Assembly: GCF_019599545.1 (NCBI RefSeq)
Contig: NZ_JAIEZV010000001.1
Span: 1,054,001 to 1,118,000, forward strand
Source of the DNA: Halobacillus sp. Nhm2S1
GTDB taxonomy: Bacteria > Bacillota > Bacilli > Bacillales > Halobacillaceae
Length of the DNA stretch: 64,000 nt
Reading direction: 5' to 3'
Of the stretch, positions 26,104-34,037 are shown in pieces (positions within the stretch are counted from its first letter, which is position 1; every line of letters starts with the position of its first letter). The translations under genes and the position numbers were made by a program. The notes beneath the pieces are model-generated. The model worked only from the letters and a program-made list of their open reading frames with translations, ran no database searches and had not been told where the DNA came from.

Positions 26104-26716
26104 CTCCCGTTTGTTGAAGACTCAGTTTCGAGACTTTTGTTGAGTGGATGGGGCTGCGGGGAATAACTCGCTTTCCGCGGGGCCCCACACGGAGTGGGGT
26201 CGTTCGATGTTGGCACAGGACGTGCCGAATTTAATCGAACTTCCTCTTTTCTTTTAAGCCTCCTCGGACTGCGTCCTGTGGGGTCTCACCCTGCACTTTT
26301 TTCCCGCAGGAGTCTCGCCATTCCCCTCCGCCCCTTTTCGATGTAAGTGTCTCAAAACCACTCCCGGAATCAGCTGCTTCTATGCCATGGTAATTGGAGG
26401 GAAAGAAACTTTTAAAGACGCTATTCTGCATACGGAAAGCTTGTTATATAGCGCTTTATGCTTTTAAAAGAGGTGGAATGGAAGACACTCCCTCTGAGCA
26501 GGGGTTCGTTCATCACTTTCATGAAAGGGGTGGTTGGGAAGATGCGAGACTCCCGTGGGAGAAAGGAGATAGGCGAGATCCCGCAGGACGAAGTCCGAGG
26601 AAGCTCGCCACTCCCCCACAGGAAAGCGAAGTAGCTTCCCAGCCTCCCCTGACGCCTAACCAGGCAACGAACCCGGAAACATCTCGAAACTGAGTCTTCA
26701 AGAATCCTGCCATATA
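26104..26716. repeat. Dispersed inverted-repeat element, full copy with insert (copy B)
   Basis: Bounded by GAAGACTCAGTTTCGAGA (26116-26133) and its exact inverse (26682-26699), core 584 bp. It runs opposite to copy A: the L-flank, ATCCTGCCATATAG on this strand, is on the right. It contains the same two GC-rich hairpin arms and an extra segment at 26181-26258. It fills the addB-sipV gap and ends about 20 bp from the sipV terminator. No ORF is convincing. Confidence 0.85.
26181..26258. repeat. Nested hairpin insert inside repeat copy B
   Basis: Absent from copies A and C. It has a hairpin CCCCAC/GTGGGG (26184-26199), then a two-level hairpin: outer GTTCGAT (26202-26208) with ATCGAAC (26234-26240), inner GGCAC (26212-26216) with GTGCC (26222-26226). 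It replaces the short GAGCGCGGTGA stretch of the other copies. Confidence 0.6.
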
Positions 26717-26735
26717 GTTGAATAACGATCGACAT

Positions 26736-26764
26736 AAAAAAACCGCCCATAAAGGACGGTTGCG
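26736..26764 (-). terminator. sipV terminator
   Basis: On the minus strand AACCGTCC...GGGCGGTT (complement of 26741-26761) is followed by a long T-run. Confidence 0.85.
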
Positions 26765-26766
26765 TT

Positions 26767-27303
26767 TTAGAACTGTACGCCGAGTTGGTTCATAGGCCAG
26801 TATCGGACATCCACTTTTCCGACGACTGTATCAGCAGGTACAAATCCGAAATATCTACTATCCAGGCTGTCCCGTCTATTATCCCCCATTACAAATAAGT
26901 GGCCTTCCGGGACCTTTTGATGTCCGGTCACCTCTTCCAACGTGAAATCCTCTGTAAAAGGCAGCCCATCATTCGGACGGAGTGGATCGAGGTAACTTTC
27001 GTCAACACGTTCACCATTGATATATAACTGATCATCCCGAACAGCAATCTCATCCCCGCCGACTCCTATCACGCGCTTTACATAATCTTCTTCTTCATTT
27101 GCGTGAAAAACAATAACCTGCTGTCTTCCGATATCCTGCCAATCATAGACAGCTTTATTGACCATTAATAAATTCCCGTCATAGAGCGTCGGCTCCATCG
27201 ATTCGCCGTCTACAATGTAGCTTGCGAATAAATAAGAGCGGAACACAAAAGCCAGCAGCAGGGCGAATAATACCGTTCTGATCGCTCTTTTATATTTTTT
27301 CAT
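26767..27303 (-). CDS. sipV: Type I signal peptidase
   Basis: A 178-residue S26 peptidase with one N-terminal membrane anchor (about 8-28). The catalytic Ser35 lies in GESMEPTL and Lys76 in DYVKRVIG; box E is GDNRRDSLDSR. It removes signal peptides from secreted proteins. The symbol is chosen because B. subtilis sipV also neighbours yhjE; the family cannot be split by sequence alone. GGAGG precedes the ATG. Confidence 0.9.
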   Translation of the reverse strand: MKKYKRAIRTVLFALLLAFVFRSYLFASYIVDGESMEPTLYDGNLLMVNKAVYDWQDIGRQQVIVFHANEEEDYVKRVIGVGGDEIAVRDDQLYINGERVDESYLDPLRPNDGLPFTEDFTLEEVTGHQKVPEGHLFVMGDNRRDSLDSRYFGFVPADTVVGKVDVRYWPMNQLGVQF

Positions 27304-27357
27304 GGTTTGCGCCTCCAGGTGTTATGCTACAAACATTTTACCCCGGCTGAGACAAAC

Positions 27358-28005
27358 TTAATCCCCGCTGTACGCTTTCTGTTCCGCTTTTATTTGTATT
27401 CTCTTTTCAATATACTTCCCAAGCACCCAAAAGAGCAGAATGCAAACGCCGACAACAATGGACTTCACTGGATTTTGTGCAAACGATGCGATACTCGAAC
27501 CTACATAGGCAATTGTAAAAATCATGACGGCTTTACCCAAAAGGACGGCTAGAATGAATTGCTGTCGACTGACATTGGATAACCCAGAAACCACGTTAAT
27601 GATCGAGGATGGAGAAAAAGGGAAGCACATGAGCAAGAATAATGGGCCAAACCCATGCTCCTCCACCCACTTCGTCACTTTCTTCACTTGCTTTTGTCTT
27701 GTAATTTTCCTGAACAGACGTTTATCCCCTAACCGACGAATAATAAAAAACACGCACAATGAGCCGAAAACAGCCCCAAGCCATGAATAAAGAAAACCTT
27801 TGAATAACCCATAAACGACAGCATTGGCTAATACAAAGGCGACAAGTGGCAAAATCGGCAAAAACGCTTCGATAAGAGGAAATAGGATGCCCGGGATTGG
27901 CCCAAACCGTTCCAATCCTTCCAACTGCCTGATGATGTAATCAAATAATTGATCATTCTCCGCTAAATGGCGCCATTGGTTGATTTTTTCAAACACTGAA
28001 TCCAT
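27358..28005 (-). CDS. yhjE: TVP38/TMEM64 (DedA-like) membrane protein YhjE
   Basis: A 215-residue protein with about six hydrophobic segments. FPFSPSSIINVVSGLSNVS is the conserved SNARE-associated/VTT signature. Related proteins act as lipid scramblases or transporters; this one has no assigned substrate. The chosen ATG has AAGGAG seven bases upstream. The adjacent sipV matches the B. subtilis arrangement. Confidence 0.85.
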   Translation of the reverse strand: MDSVFEKINQWRHLAENDQLFDYIIRQLEGLERFGPIPGILFPLIEAFLPILPLVAFVLANAVVYGLFKGFLYSWLGAVFGSLCVFFIIRRLGDKRLFRKITRQKQVKKVTKWVEEHGFGPLFLLMCFPFSPSSIINVVSGLSNVSRQQFILAVLLGKAVMIFTIAYVGSSIASFAQNPVKSIVVGVCILLFWVLGKYIEKRIQIKAEQKAYSGD

Positions 28006-28216
28006 GATGCTGCTCCTTATGTACACTAGCGAACAGTGTATGCTTTTCTTTATTTTATCTGAAATCCCGCTCCATGCCTACCAGTATGTGAGCCCTTATC
28101 TAGCATTTCCCCTTCCTGCCACTTTCAACCTTTTTGCAAAACTATCTTGCATACATTGGACCTTTCCGTGGTATAATACAAACAAGAACACTTGTTCGTA
28201 TTCGGAGGAGAATGAC

Positions 28217-28633
28217 ATGAGGTATCTAAAACAAAACGAATTGGATCTCGCTTCACGCTATTTGTTTTTATCTATGGCCATCACTGTGATCAGGCAGGAT
28301 CGGAAACACATGGAACAAGGGAAATTCAAAATCAAGGAGCCGTACATGGAGATGCTCGGTAAAATGGAACTGGAAGCGCGAGAGGAACGGAGAAAACTAA
28401 GAAAGCAAATGGACCAGATGAAATTGCAGGTGGTTGAATCAGGAAGGAACGATTCATTTACCTCTTTCCTTTTTTTAGCTCATGGATATGAAGAGAAGCG
28501 CAACTATTTTAATCCAGCCATCAGAAAAAAAGTGGAAAACATTTTGTTCGAGCTTATGAGAAAGTCTCAGCGATCCGCTCAGCACGGTGATCAGCAACCA
28601 CAGGTGTCGAATGGAAACGGTCCTCTAGAATGA
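28217..28633 (+). CDS. yhjD: YhjD-like protein of unknown function
   Basis: A 138-residue soluble, highly charged protein starting MRYLKQNELDLASRYLFLSM, with a basic helical centre (EAREERRKLRKQMDQMKL). The start has GGAGGAG upstream and an extended -10 box (TGGTATAAT) lies about 35 bp before it. Naming follows position between yhjE and comK plus general similarity, so it is tentative. Its last 80 bp overlap the end of comK on the other strand. Confidence 0.7.
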   Translation: MRYLKQNELDLASRYLFLSMAITVIRQDRKHMEQGKFKIKEPYMEMLGKMELEAREERRKLRKQMDQMKLQVVESGRNDSFTSFLFLAHGYEEKRNYFNPAIRKKVENILFELMRKSQRSAQHGDQQPQVSNGNGPLE

Positions 28634-29081
28634 CGCGCAAATGAGCGGTTCGCTGCACTTGATTGGCAAACATGCCATCAGAAACGGGAAGATTGACGGT
28701 CATACCGTTCGTGAATTGAACAGTCGTCGTTTTATTAGGCTCTCCACGGTAGGAGCGGATATATTTGTGGGCGATCCAGGAGCAGTCTTTTCGTTTCGGG
28801 GAGATAATCGGGAAGAAATAAATACCCATCGCTTCTGATATGACAATCGGGGGTTTGTGCGTGTAACCGGTCAATTGCTTTGTTCCGGCAATTCGGCCAT
28901 CAAGGCTACTTGCAAAGTAACGGCAGGACCGATCAATAAGATCACTTGGACATTTCGAAATGACAAAGCGCTCATCGGTTTCCATAACTTCTGTAAAAGC
29001 TTGTCCATCCTCATTGTTTGTGGCTATAAGAGCAATGGTCTGAGGATTAATCTCGTATTCTTTTCCATGAACATATGTCAT
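28554..29081 (-). CDS. comK: Competence transcription factor ComK
   Basis: A 175-residue protein. YEINPQTIALI, DRSCRYFASSLDGRIAGTKQLTGYTHKPPIVIS, FFPIISPKRKDCSWI and AHKYI follow the ComK family pattern throughout. ComK binds AAAA-N5-TTTT boxes and switches on DNA uptake genes and itself. Upstream, an inverted repeat AAACATT/AATGTTT (29183-29203) lies in an A/T-rich stretch that could hold weak K-boxes. The 3' end overlaps yhjD by 80 bp. Confidence 0.95.
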   Translation of the reverse strand: MTYVHGKEYEINPQTIALIATNNEDGQAFTEVMETDERFVISKCPSDLIDRSCRYFASSLDGRIAGTKQLTGYTHKPPIVISEAMGIYFFPIISPKRKDCSWIAHKYIRSYRGEPNKTTTVQFTNGMTVNLPVSDGMFANQVQRTAHLRVILEDRFHSTPVVADHRAERIAETFS

Positions 29082-29230
29082 CCACTACAACACCTCTTTC
29101 ATTTCAAGTGGCGGCAGCTCTACACCCAGGTCGAATCTACCGCTCATCTTCTTTAATTTACCAAATCACCCAACAAAAGTCTAAACATTCTTAAAAAATG
29201 TTTCATTTCGACGATTCTGCTATACTACAA

Positions 29231-29344
29231 TTACACCTTTTCTTCTTTCTGCCCTTTGTTTCCTCTCTGCTCTTCACCACGACCAAAGTCAGGATTAAGT
29301 AATGTGAAGAAATCGAGTTCAGGCTGAACCGGTTGATTTTTCAT
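29231..29344 (-). CDS. Candidate 37-residue small protein
   Basis: A short minus-strand ORF begins MKNQPVQPELDFFTLLNPDF and ends in a charged tail. AGAGGTG lies about seven bases before the ATG. The sequence is polar with no membrane segment. Its start is only 44 bp from the start of the divergent DUF3939-like gene, so promoters would have to overlap coding sequence. I do not recognise it. Confidence 0.5.
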   Translation of the reverse strand: MKNQPVQPELDFFTLLNPDFGRGEEQRGNKGQKEEKV

Positions 29345-29388
29345 TTGAAACACCTCTCAAGCAAAATTTCATTTAGGAGGAATACAAC

Positions 29389-29835
29389 ATGTGGAGCCGA
29401 AAAAACAAGAAGCCGAAACTGGAGAAGAAGGATTTATCCATCCACGATGTCCGAAAAGCCGTCCATGCCTATGCGGATGCCAAACCGAAAGATGTTCCTC
29501 TGAGTGTGATCATCAAAGAGGACCTTTCCTTGGATTATGACCTTTTAGCCCCCTACTTAAAAGCTGTACCTATTCAAAACTTCTACATGTCTCGGGAAAC
29601 CTATGAGTTGTTTGAAGAGCAGGACCGGGACCTTGCGCTGGATATCGATCTTGTGCAACATGCTGTCGACCAATATATGAAACAGACGCAGGAGCTCCCC
29701 GTCATAGATGATGACCCATACAAACGGATAAGTTATTATAAGCTCGAAAATCACCATTTGTTACAACGCAGACCAGAACGTGACTTTTATCTTACAAAAG
29801 AAGAATTTATGATCACCTACAAAAAGCCTAAATGA
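29389..29835 (+). CDS. DUF3939-like protein
   Basis: A 148-residue soluble protein with a lysine-rich N-terminus, then IHDVRKAVHAYADAKPKDVPLSV, EDLSLDYDLLAPYLKAVP, and RISYYKLENHH near the end. This resembles the DUF3939 family of bacilli, for which no function is known. TAGGAGG precedes the ATG. It is convergent with the broken dehydrogenase, whose stop follows its own directly. Confidence 0.7.
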   Translation: MWSRKNKKPKLEKKDLSIHDVRKAVHAYADAKPKDVPLSVIIKEDLSLDYDLLAPYLKAVPIQNFYMSRETYELFEEQDRDLALDIDLVQHAVDQYMKQTQELPVIDDDPYKRISYYKLENHHLLQRRPERDFYLTKEEFMITYKKPK

Positions 29836-30578
29836 TCATCGATCAGCCGTTCCTAAGGTCATCCCGCCATCCACTACAATTTCCGTTCCCGTACAATAAG
29901 AACTATCGTCAGAAGCAAGGAAAGCAATAGCTTTAGCTATTTCCCGGGGCTGTCCAATCCTACCGAGAGGGATCGAATCATAAAATTCCGGGATCCCTTT
30001 CCCCTCTGTTGCCATCTCGGTCTCCACTCCACCGGGGTGAACCATATTGACACGAATCCCTGAAGGTCCGAGCTCAATAGCTGCAGCTTTCGACATCGCC
30101 ACCACAGATGCTTTCGTTGCTGCGTATGCAGATGACTCGCTAATCGGAGCGAAAGAAGAAATCGATAAGTTATTCACGATAGAGCCTTTTCCCTGTTCAG
30201 TCAAGGGATAGCTGCCTGCATTCCGAAAAAGACCCCCAGCTGATTTACTTGGATTAATTGCTCGTACTCTTCCATTTTTATCTCTATAAAAGGCTTTCGG
30301 ATCAGAAGCCCAGCATTGTTCACAAGTACATCCAACCGACCAAATTTCTTAACGACCTCAGCTGTAGCAGCCTTCCAATCCTCATTCTTCGTTACATCCA
30401 ACTGTACAGCCAACGCTTCTGAAGATCCTGTCGATGTCACCACCTCTTCAGCAAGGTGGGCATTTCGTGCTCCAAACGCCACCGAAGCGCCAAGAGATAA
30501 CAAATATTCTGCAACGACCTTACCCTGTCCGCGATTTGCACCAGTCACCAACACCACTTGACCATCTAATTCCCTCAT
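29836..30578 (-). pseudogene. Short-chain dehydrogenase, frameshifted
   Basis: Two overlapping frames together make one SDR of normal length. The first (30578-30201) has the Rossmann motif VTGANRGQG, NNAG and VNQLGVFFGMQAAIP. The second (30204-29836) has the catalytic YAATK and the typical ending GTEIVVDGGMTLG. They join at ATCCCTTGACTGAACAG, where family members normally carry a serine and a methionine, so about four bases seem missing. The second frame could restart at TTG in the TTGA overlap, but no strong ribosome-binding site is seen. An SDR gene (yhxC) lies near comK in B. subtilis. Confidence 0.75.
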
Positions 30579-30678
30579 CACCTTTGAGCTCCCTTCGATA
30601 CATCATTCCGTTATTTTAAACCCAATCACCAAAGCTCATACTTATATATTCACGAAACGGCCACGCAACTAGTTATTG

Positions 30679-30809
30679 AAGTAAATGGCAGGATTGTGGA
30701 AGACTTTATTTCGAGATGTTTGTGTGGATTTAGGAGCGAGCTATTCCCCGCAGCCCTCATCCACTCAACATACTTATCGAAACTGAGTCTTCAAGTAAAG
30801 GGAGCTTAT
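30679..30809. repeat. Dispersed repeat, internally deleted copy (copy D)
   Basis: It keeps both ends of copy A, with L-flank ATGGCAGGATTGTG and R-flank AAGTAAAGGGAGCTTA. The termini (30699-30716 and 30775-30792) are only 94 bp apart overall, so the interior has been lost. It resembles a MITE-like deletion product. It ends about 17 bp from the terminator of the RNA candidate. Confidence 0.8.
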
Positions 30810-30825
30810 CTTTAAGAGGCTAGAT

Positions 30826-31030
30826 ACAAAAAAGTGCCCATGCTCGCGTGAGCATGGGCCAAAAGAGACGACTGGTTAACTTTTGAGTGAGGGAATAAAT
30901 TGTTGGAAAAGTACTTTTGAGAGGAAAGACTTTTCCGTGACACTCATCAGTAAACAACGTTACTGACCTATTTATGACAACCAAATCATAAATAGTTATG
31001 AGATAAATAAGCATCACCGCTTATCTGTTT
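30826..31030 (-). ncRNA. Candidate structured RNA of about 200 nt with five consecutive hairpins
   Basis: Five perfect stems follow one another on the minus strand: 31007-31012/31019-31024 (6 bp), 30968-30977/30986-30995 (10 bp), 30947-30953/30960-30966 (7 bp), 30905-30912/30929-30936 (8 bp), and a terminator 30836-30845/30850-30859 (10 bp) with a T-run. A separate terminator (31064-31088) closes the upstream gene, so this is its own unit. TACAAT at 31038-31033 could be its -10 box; no good -35 was found. The 30913-30928 loop is CU-rich (CTTTCCTCTC). The family is not recognised. A 65-codon ORF through it crosses the terminator. Confidence 0.6.
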
Positions 31031-31063
31031 CTATTGTAATATATCCTAGGTCCAGCTTCACCG

Positions 31064-31088
31064 AAAAAAAGTTGCGGAGGTCCGCAAA
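31064..31088 (-). terminator. Terminator of the coiled-coil gene
   Basis: TTGCGG (31072-31077) pairs with CCGCAA (31082-31087). Seven T residues follow on the minus strand (complement of 31064-31070). Confidence 0.85.
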
Positions 31089-31135
31089 CTGGTGCGAATT
31101 TTCTAGTAAATGACATAGGACAACAGAAATTTCAA

Positions 31136-32074
31136 TTACTTATGACGGATCATTCGGTCCATCTCCTCTGCTAGAGTTCCTTCATGTATTTCAAATTGAC
31201 GCTGCAGTGTTTCAAGATCAAGGAGCATAGCATGAGTCTTTTTTCTAATCTCCCTCACTTCTTCATGAGAAGATTGAATTTTATTTTGGACAAACCAATC
31301 TACGAGTAAGCCATCAAAAAAATAGTCAGCAACCGTTAAACCGCTGGATAAGCGAATATTAATATCGTAATGATTGCCGAGATCCTCAATCTCATTTGCG
31401 AACTTCCGCAAGTGGCTTTGCGCGGTATGGATGGCGGTATCTGCATCATCCACTCGTGAATGCTTAACAGCTGTAGTGAGCAGGCCACCACCAAGCATAT
31501 CCAGGGCCCCCCAGTTTTCTGCAGATGTCAACGAAACCGACGCTTCTTCTAATGCCTGAATTGCTGCTTGTCCTGCATCGATTGCTTCATTGATTTCAAT
31601 CAACTCTGCCTGTAACATGGATCGCTTTTCACTAAGCTCAAGCAAATGCTCTCCTCTCTCCTCACCCTTGGAAATAAGGAATTGCTTTTTTCGTTGATAC
31701 AGCTCCTCATATTCCTCTTTTGGATTTCCACAAGCAGTGATTCTTTCAGAAAGCTCTGCTATTTCTTTCTCTACCTCAAAGGCAGATTGATGAGCTTCTC
31801 TCCATTTCAATCGAGCTTCCACCGCTTCCCGCTTTTCTTGTTCCATTTTTTCCAGCTTCTTACCTGTGACAGTTACGAATAAATTCGTAAGGCTCATACG
31901 TTCCAACTTTTCCACATCTTCTTGTTCTTCTTTGAACTTTTCTAAGTAGCACTGTTCTCTGCCACGCAATTCCTTATGTTTTTGTTTTAATTGTTCCTTT
32001 TCTCTATGTAGACGTTCTTTCTCAAGGTATCTTTTTCTGGCTTCCATTAATGATTCATGTAGTTCTTCCATCAT
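31136..32074 (-). CDS. Coiled-coil protein of unknown function
   Basis: A 312-residue soluble protein. Residues 1-170 are almost entirely Glu/Lys/Arg-rich heptads, a long coiled coil. A compact central region follows, ENWGALDMLGGGLLTTAVKHSRVDDA, whose GG-rich loop looks conserved. A short domain (YFFDGLLVDWFVQNKIQS) and a final helix end the protein. No signal peptide or membrane segment is present. I recall similar unnamed proteins in bacilli but no domain name. Two adjacent ATGs share the site GGAGG. Confidence 0.8.
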   Translation of the reverse strand: MMEELHESLMEARKRYLEKERLHREKEQLKQKHKELRGREQCYLEKFKEEQEDVEKLERMSLTNLFVTVTGKKLEKMEQEKREAVEARLKWREAHQSAFEVEKEIAELSERITACGNPKEEYEELYQRKKQFLISKGEERGEHLLELSEKRSMLQAELIEINEAIDAGQAAIQALEEASVSLTSAENWGALDMLGGGLLTTAVKHSRVDDADTAIHTAQSHLRKFANEIEDLGNHYDINIRLSSGLTVADYFFDGLLVDWFVQNKIQSSHEEVREIRKKTHAMLLDLETLQRQFEIHEGTLAEEMDRMIRHK

Positions 32075-32138
32075 TCTTCCTCCTTTCTATTTTCTACGTC
32101 TAAAAAAAGAAAAGGTTCCAGCCCTTCCAAATATTCAT

Positions 32139-32275
32139 TGGCAGGATTCTCAAAAACTTGGTTTCTAGATGTTTGTGGGATTACAGGGACGGTGGAAATC
32201 GAGTCATCCCCCCAAACCATCGCCGCGTTCATAAAAAGACTCTAAATTAACCCTTCAAGAACAAGGAGCTGTGTG
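32139..32275. repeat. Dispersed repeat, strongly decayed copy (copy G)
   Basis: TTGGCAGGATTCTC and TTTCTAGATGTTTGTG match the L end; CCTTCAAGAACAAGGAGCTGTG matches the R end. The interior is short and diverged. It ends about 17 bp from the lcfB terminator. Nothing else was found in the 32075-32338 gap. Confidence 0.6.
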
Positions 32276-32291
32276 AAAAAGGAGGATTATA

Positions 32292-32324
32292 AAAAGCTCA
32301 AAGTCACGGGGACTTTGAGCTTTG
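32292..32324 (-). terminator. lcfB terminator
   Basis: AAAGCTCAAAGTC (32293-32305) pairs with GACTTTGAGCTTT (32311-32323), with TTTTTATAA following on the minus strand. Confidence 0.88.
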
Positions 32325-32338
32325 ATTGCATCTTTATA

Positions 32339-33880
32339 TTATTTTGAATTTGTAAGTTGTTCACGCAAGTTTTTACGCAGAATCTTTCCAGTCGTGTTCT
32401 TAGGAAGCTCTGACATAAATTCGATGCGCGAAGGAACCTTATACTTCGCTAAATGGTTGCGGCAATATTCGTTTAATTGTGCTTCTGTCAGCATTGGATT
32501 TTTGGATACGACAAAGCTGATGACCGTTTCACCAAGTTCAGGATCAGGAGCCCCGACTACTGCGACTTCAGTTACATCTTCGTGTTGATACAATACTTCT
32601 TCTACTTCTCTAGGATAGACATTATATCCTCCCACAAGAATCATATCTTTTTTACGATCGACGATGTAAAAGTACCCCTCTTCATCCTGACGAGCCATGT
32701 CGCCTGTGTATAACCACCCATCCCGAATGGTGACCGCCGTCTCTTCAGGAAGTTTATAGTACCCCTTCATGACATTTGGACCTTTAACGATCAATTCACC
32801 TACCTCGCCTGGCGGGAGCTCTTCGCCAAGTTCATCCACTACTTTATTTTCGACATTTTTAATATTCTGCCCGATAGACCCTGCTTTTCTTGGTCGATCC
32901 AAGGGGTTGAAAGCTGTAACAGGCGAGGCTTCGGAAAGTCCATAGCCTTCTGAAACACGCACGTTAAACTGTTTTTCAAATGATTCCAACAAAGCGACCG
33001 GCAATGAGGAACCTCCTGAAATACATAGACGCATATGGCGGAACGTCGGTGCCTGTTCTTTTCCTGTCTGTAATAAATAGTTATACATGGTTGGGACGCC
33101 TGCAAACACCGTGGCCTGATGTTCTTCTGCCGTTGCAAATACTTCTTGAGGAGAGAATTTAGGTATAATGAGAACGGTTCCGCCATTCATGACCGGAGCG
33201 TTTAAGCAGACCGTTAAGCAGAAAACATGAAACATAGGTAGCGTAGCAATCACACGATCCTCAGAATTGAATTGCAAGTAATCGGCTACATCCGTTGCGT
33301 TCGAAAATAAGTTTTGATGTGTGAGCATAGCCCCTTTCGGTTTCCCTGTCGTTCCGGAGGTGTACAGAATTACTCCCACATCTTGATCATCGAGTAAAGG
33401 TGTTTCATAGTCTGAACGCCCTTCAGCTACAACACTTGTAAACGATTTCATTTTTCCGTTTAAAGAAGAAGTGTCCAAATCTACCCCTATTCCGGTGTCT
33501 GCTACAAAATAGTGCCCGACATTGAGGTCATGATCCATTACTTCAAATTTCTCAATCAATACATCCATCGTCATGACAGCCTTGACGTCTCCATTACTCA
33601 AAATGTAACTCATTTCATCAACGGTGTACGTAGGATTAATCGGGATCACGGTTGCTCCTGCTCGGAGTGCTCCGTAAAGTCCAATCATGAACAAAGGACT
33701 GTTTCCGCTCACAAGCGCCAAATGATCCCCTTTTCCATAACCTAGTTCAGACAACTTAGAAGCGAATTTAGTGACTGTTGCATCAAACTCCTGATAACTC
33801 ACCCGCTGGCCTTGGAATATGTAGGCATCTTTAGCTGGGTGACGCTGAGCCGTAAGCGACAGTTGTTCGCTTAGATTCAT
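32339..33880 (-). CDS. lcfB: Long-chain fatty-acid-CoA ligase
   Basis: A 513-residue adenylate-forming enzyme that activates fatty acids with ATP and CoA. The AMP motif is ILYTSGTTGKPKGAMLTHQN, GYGLSEASPVT is the next core motif, GWLYTGDMARQDEEGYF is A8-like, and the C-terminal Lys lies in PKNTTGKILRKNLR. It has the length of B. subtilis LcfB (YhfL) and the same neighbours (lplJ, yhfI, yhfH). A FadR operator at its promoter supports a role in fatty-acid degradation. Confidence 0.93.
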   Translation of the reverse strand: MNLSEQLSLTAQRHPAKDAYIFQGQRVSYQEFDATVTKFASKLSELGYGKGDHLALVSGNSPLFMIGLYGALRAGATVIPINPTYTVDEMSYILSNGDVKAVMTMDVLIEKFEVMDHDLNVGHYFVADTGIGVDLDTSSLNGKMKSFTSVVAEGRSDYETPLLDDQDVGVILYTSGTTGKPKGAMLTHQNLFSNATDVADYLQFNSEDRVIATLPMFHVFCLTVCLNAPVMNGGTVLIIPKFSPQEVFATAEEHQATVFAGVPTMYNYLLQTGKEQAPTFRHMRLCISGGSSLPVALLESFEKQFNVRVSEGYGLSEASPVTAFNPLDRPRKAGSIGQNIKNVENKVVDELGEELPPGEVGELIVKGPNVMKGYYKLPEETAVTIRDGWLYTGDMARQDEEGYFYIVDRKKDMILVGGYNVYPREVEEVLYQHEDVTEVAVVGAPDPELGETVISFVVSKNPMLTEAQLNEYCRNHLAKYKVPSRIEFMSELPKNTTGKILRKNLREQLTNSK

Positions 33881-33899
33881 GTATGCTCCCCCTTGAGTA

Positions 33900-33917
33900 T
33901 GAATGAATGGTCATTCA
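33900..33917 (-). promoter_or_regulatory. FadR operator at the lcfB promoter
   Basis: TGAATGAATGGTCATTCA fits the B. subtilis FadR (TetR family) consensus TGAATGA-N4-TCATTCA exactly in both half sites. A minus-strand -10 box TATAAT lies directly upstream (complement of 33918-33923), so bound FadR would cover the start region. lcfB is a known FadR target in B. subtilis. Confidence 0.85.
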
Positions 33918-33999
33918 TTATAATAATTTTCAATATAATTATAAAATACTGACAACTTTTTAGCAACATTTGTCGCACTAAGGCTTTTGGAAGGGATTA

Positions 34000-34035
34000 A
34001 AAAGGAACGATCCTTAGATGAGGATCGTTCCTTTT
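34000..34035 (-). terminator. lplJ terminator
   Basis: AAAAGGAACGATCCT (34000-34014) pairs perfectly with AGGATCGTTCCTTTT (34021-34035), just after the lplJ stop. Confidence 0.9.
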
Positions 34036-34037
34036 TG

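Noticed and set aside
30820-31017. 65-codon ORF inside the structured RNA candidate, possible type I toxin
   Set aside because: It runs through the terminator hairpin and T-tract, has only a poor ribosome-binding site, and does not match known toxin patterns beyond a hydrophobic start.
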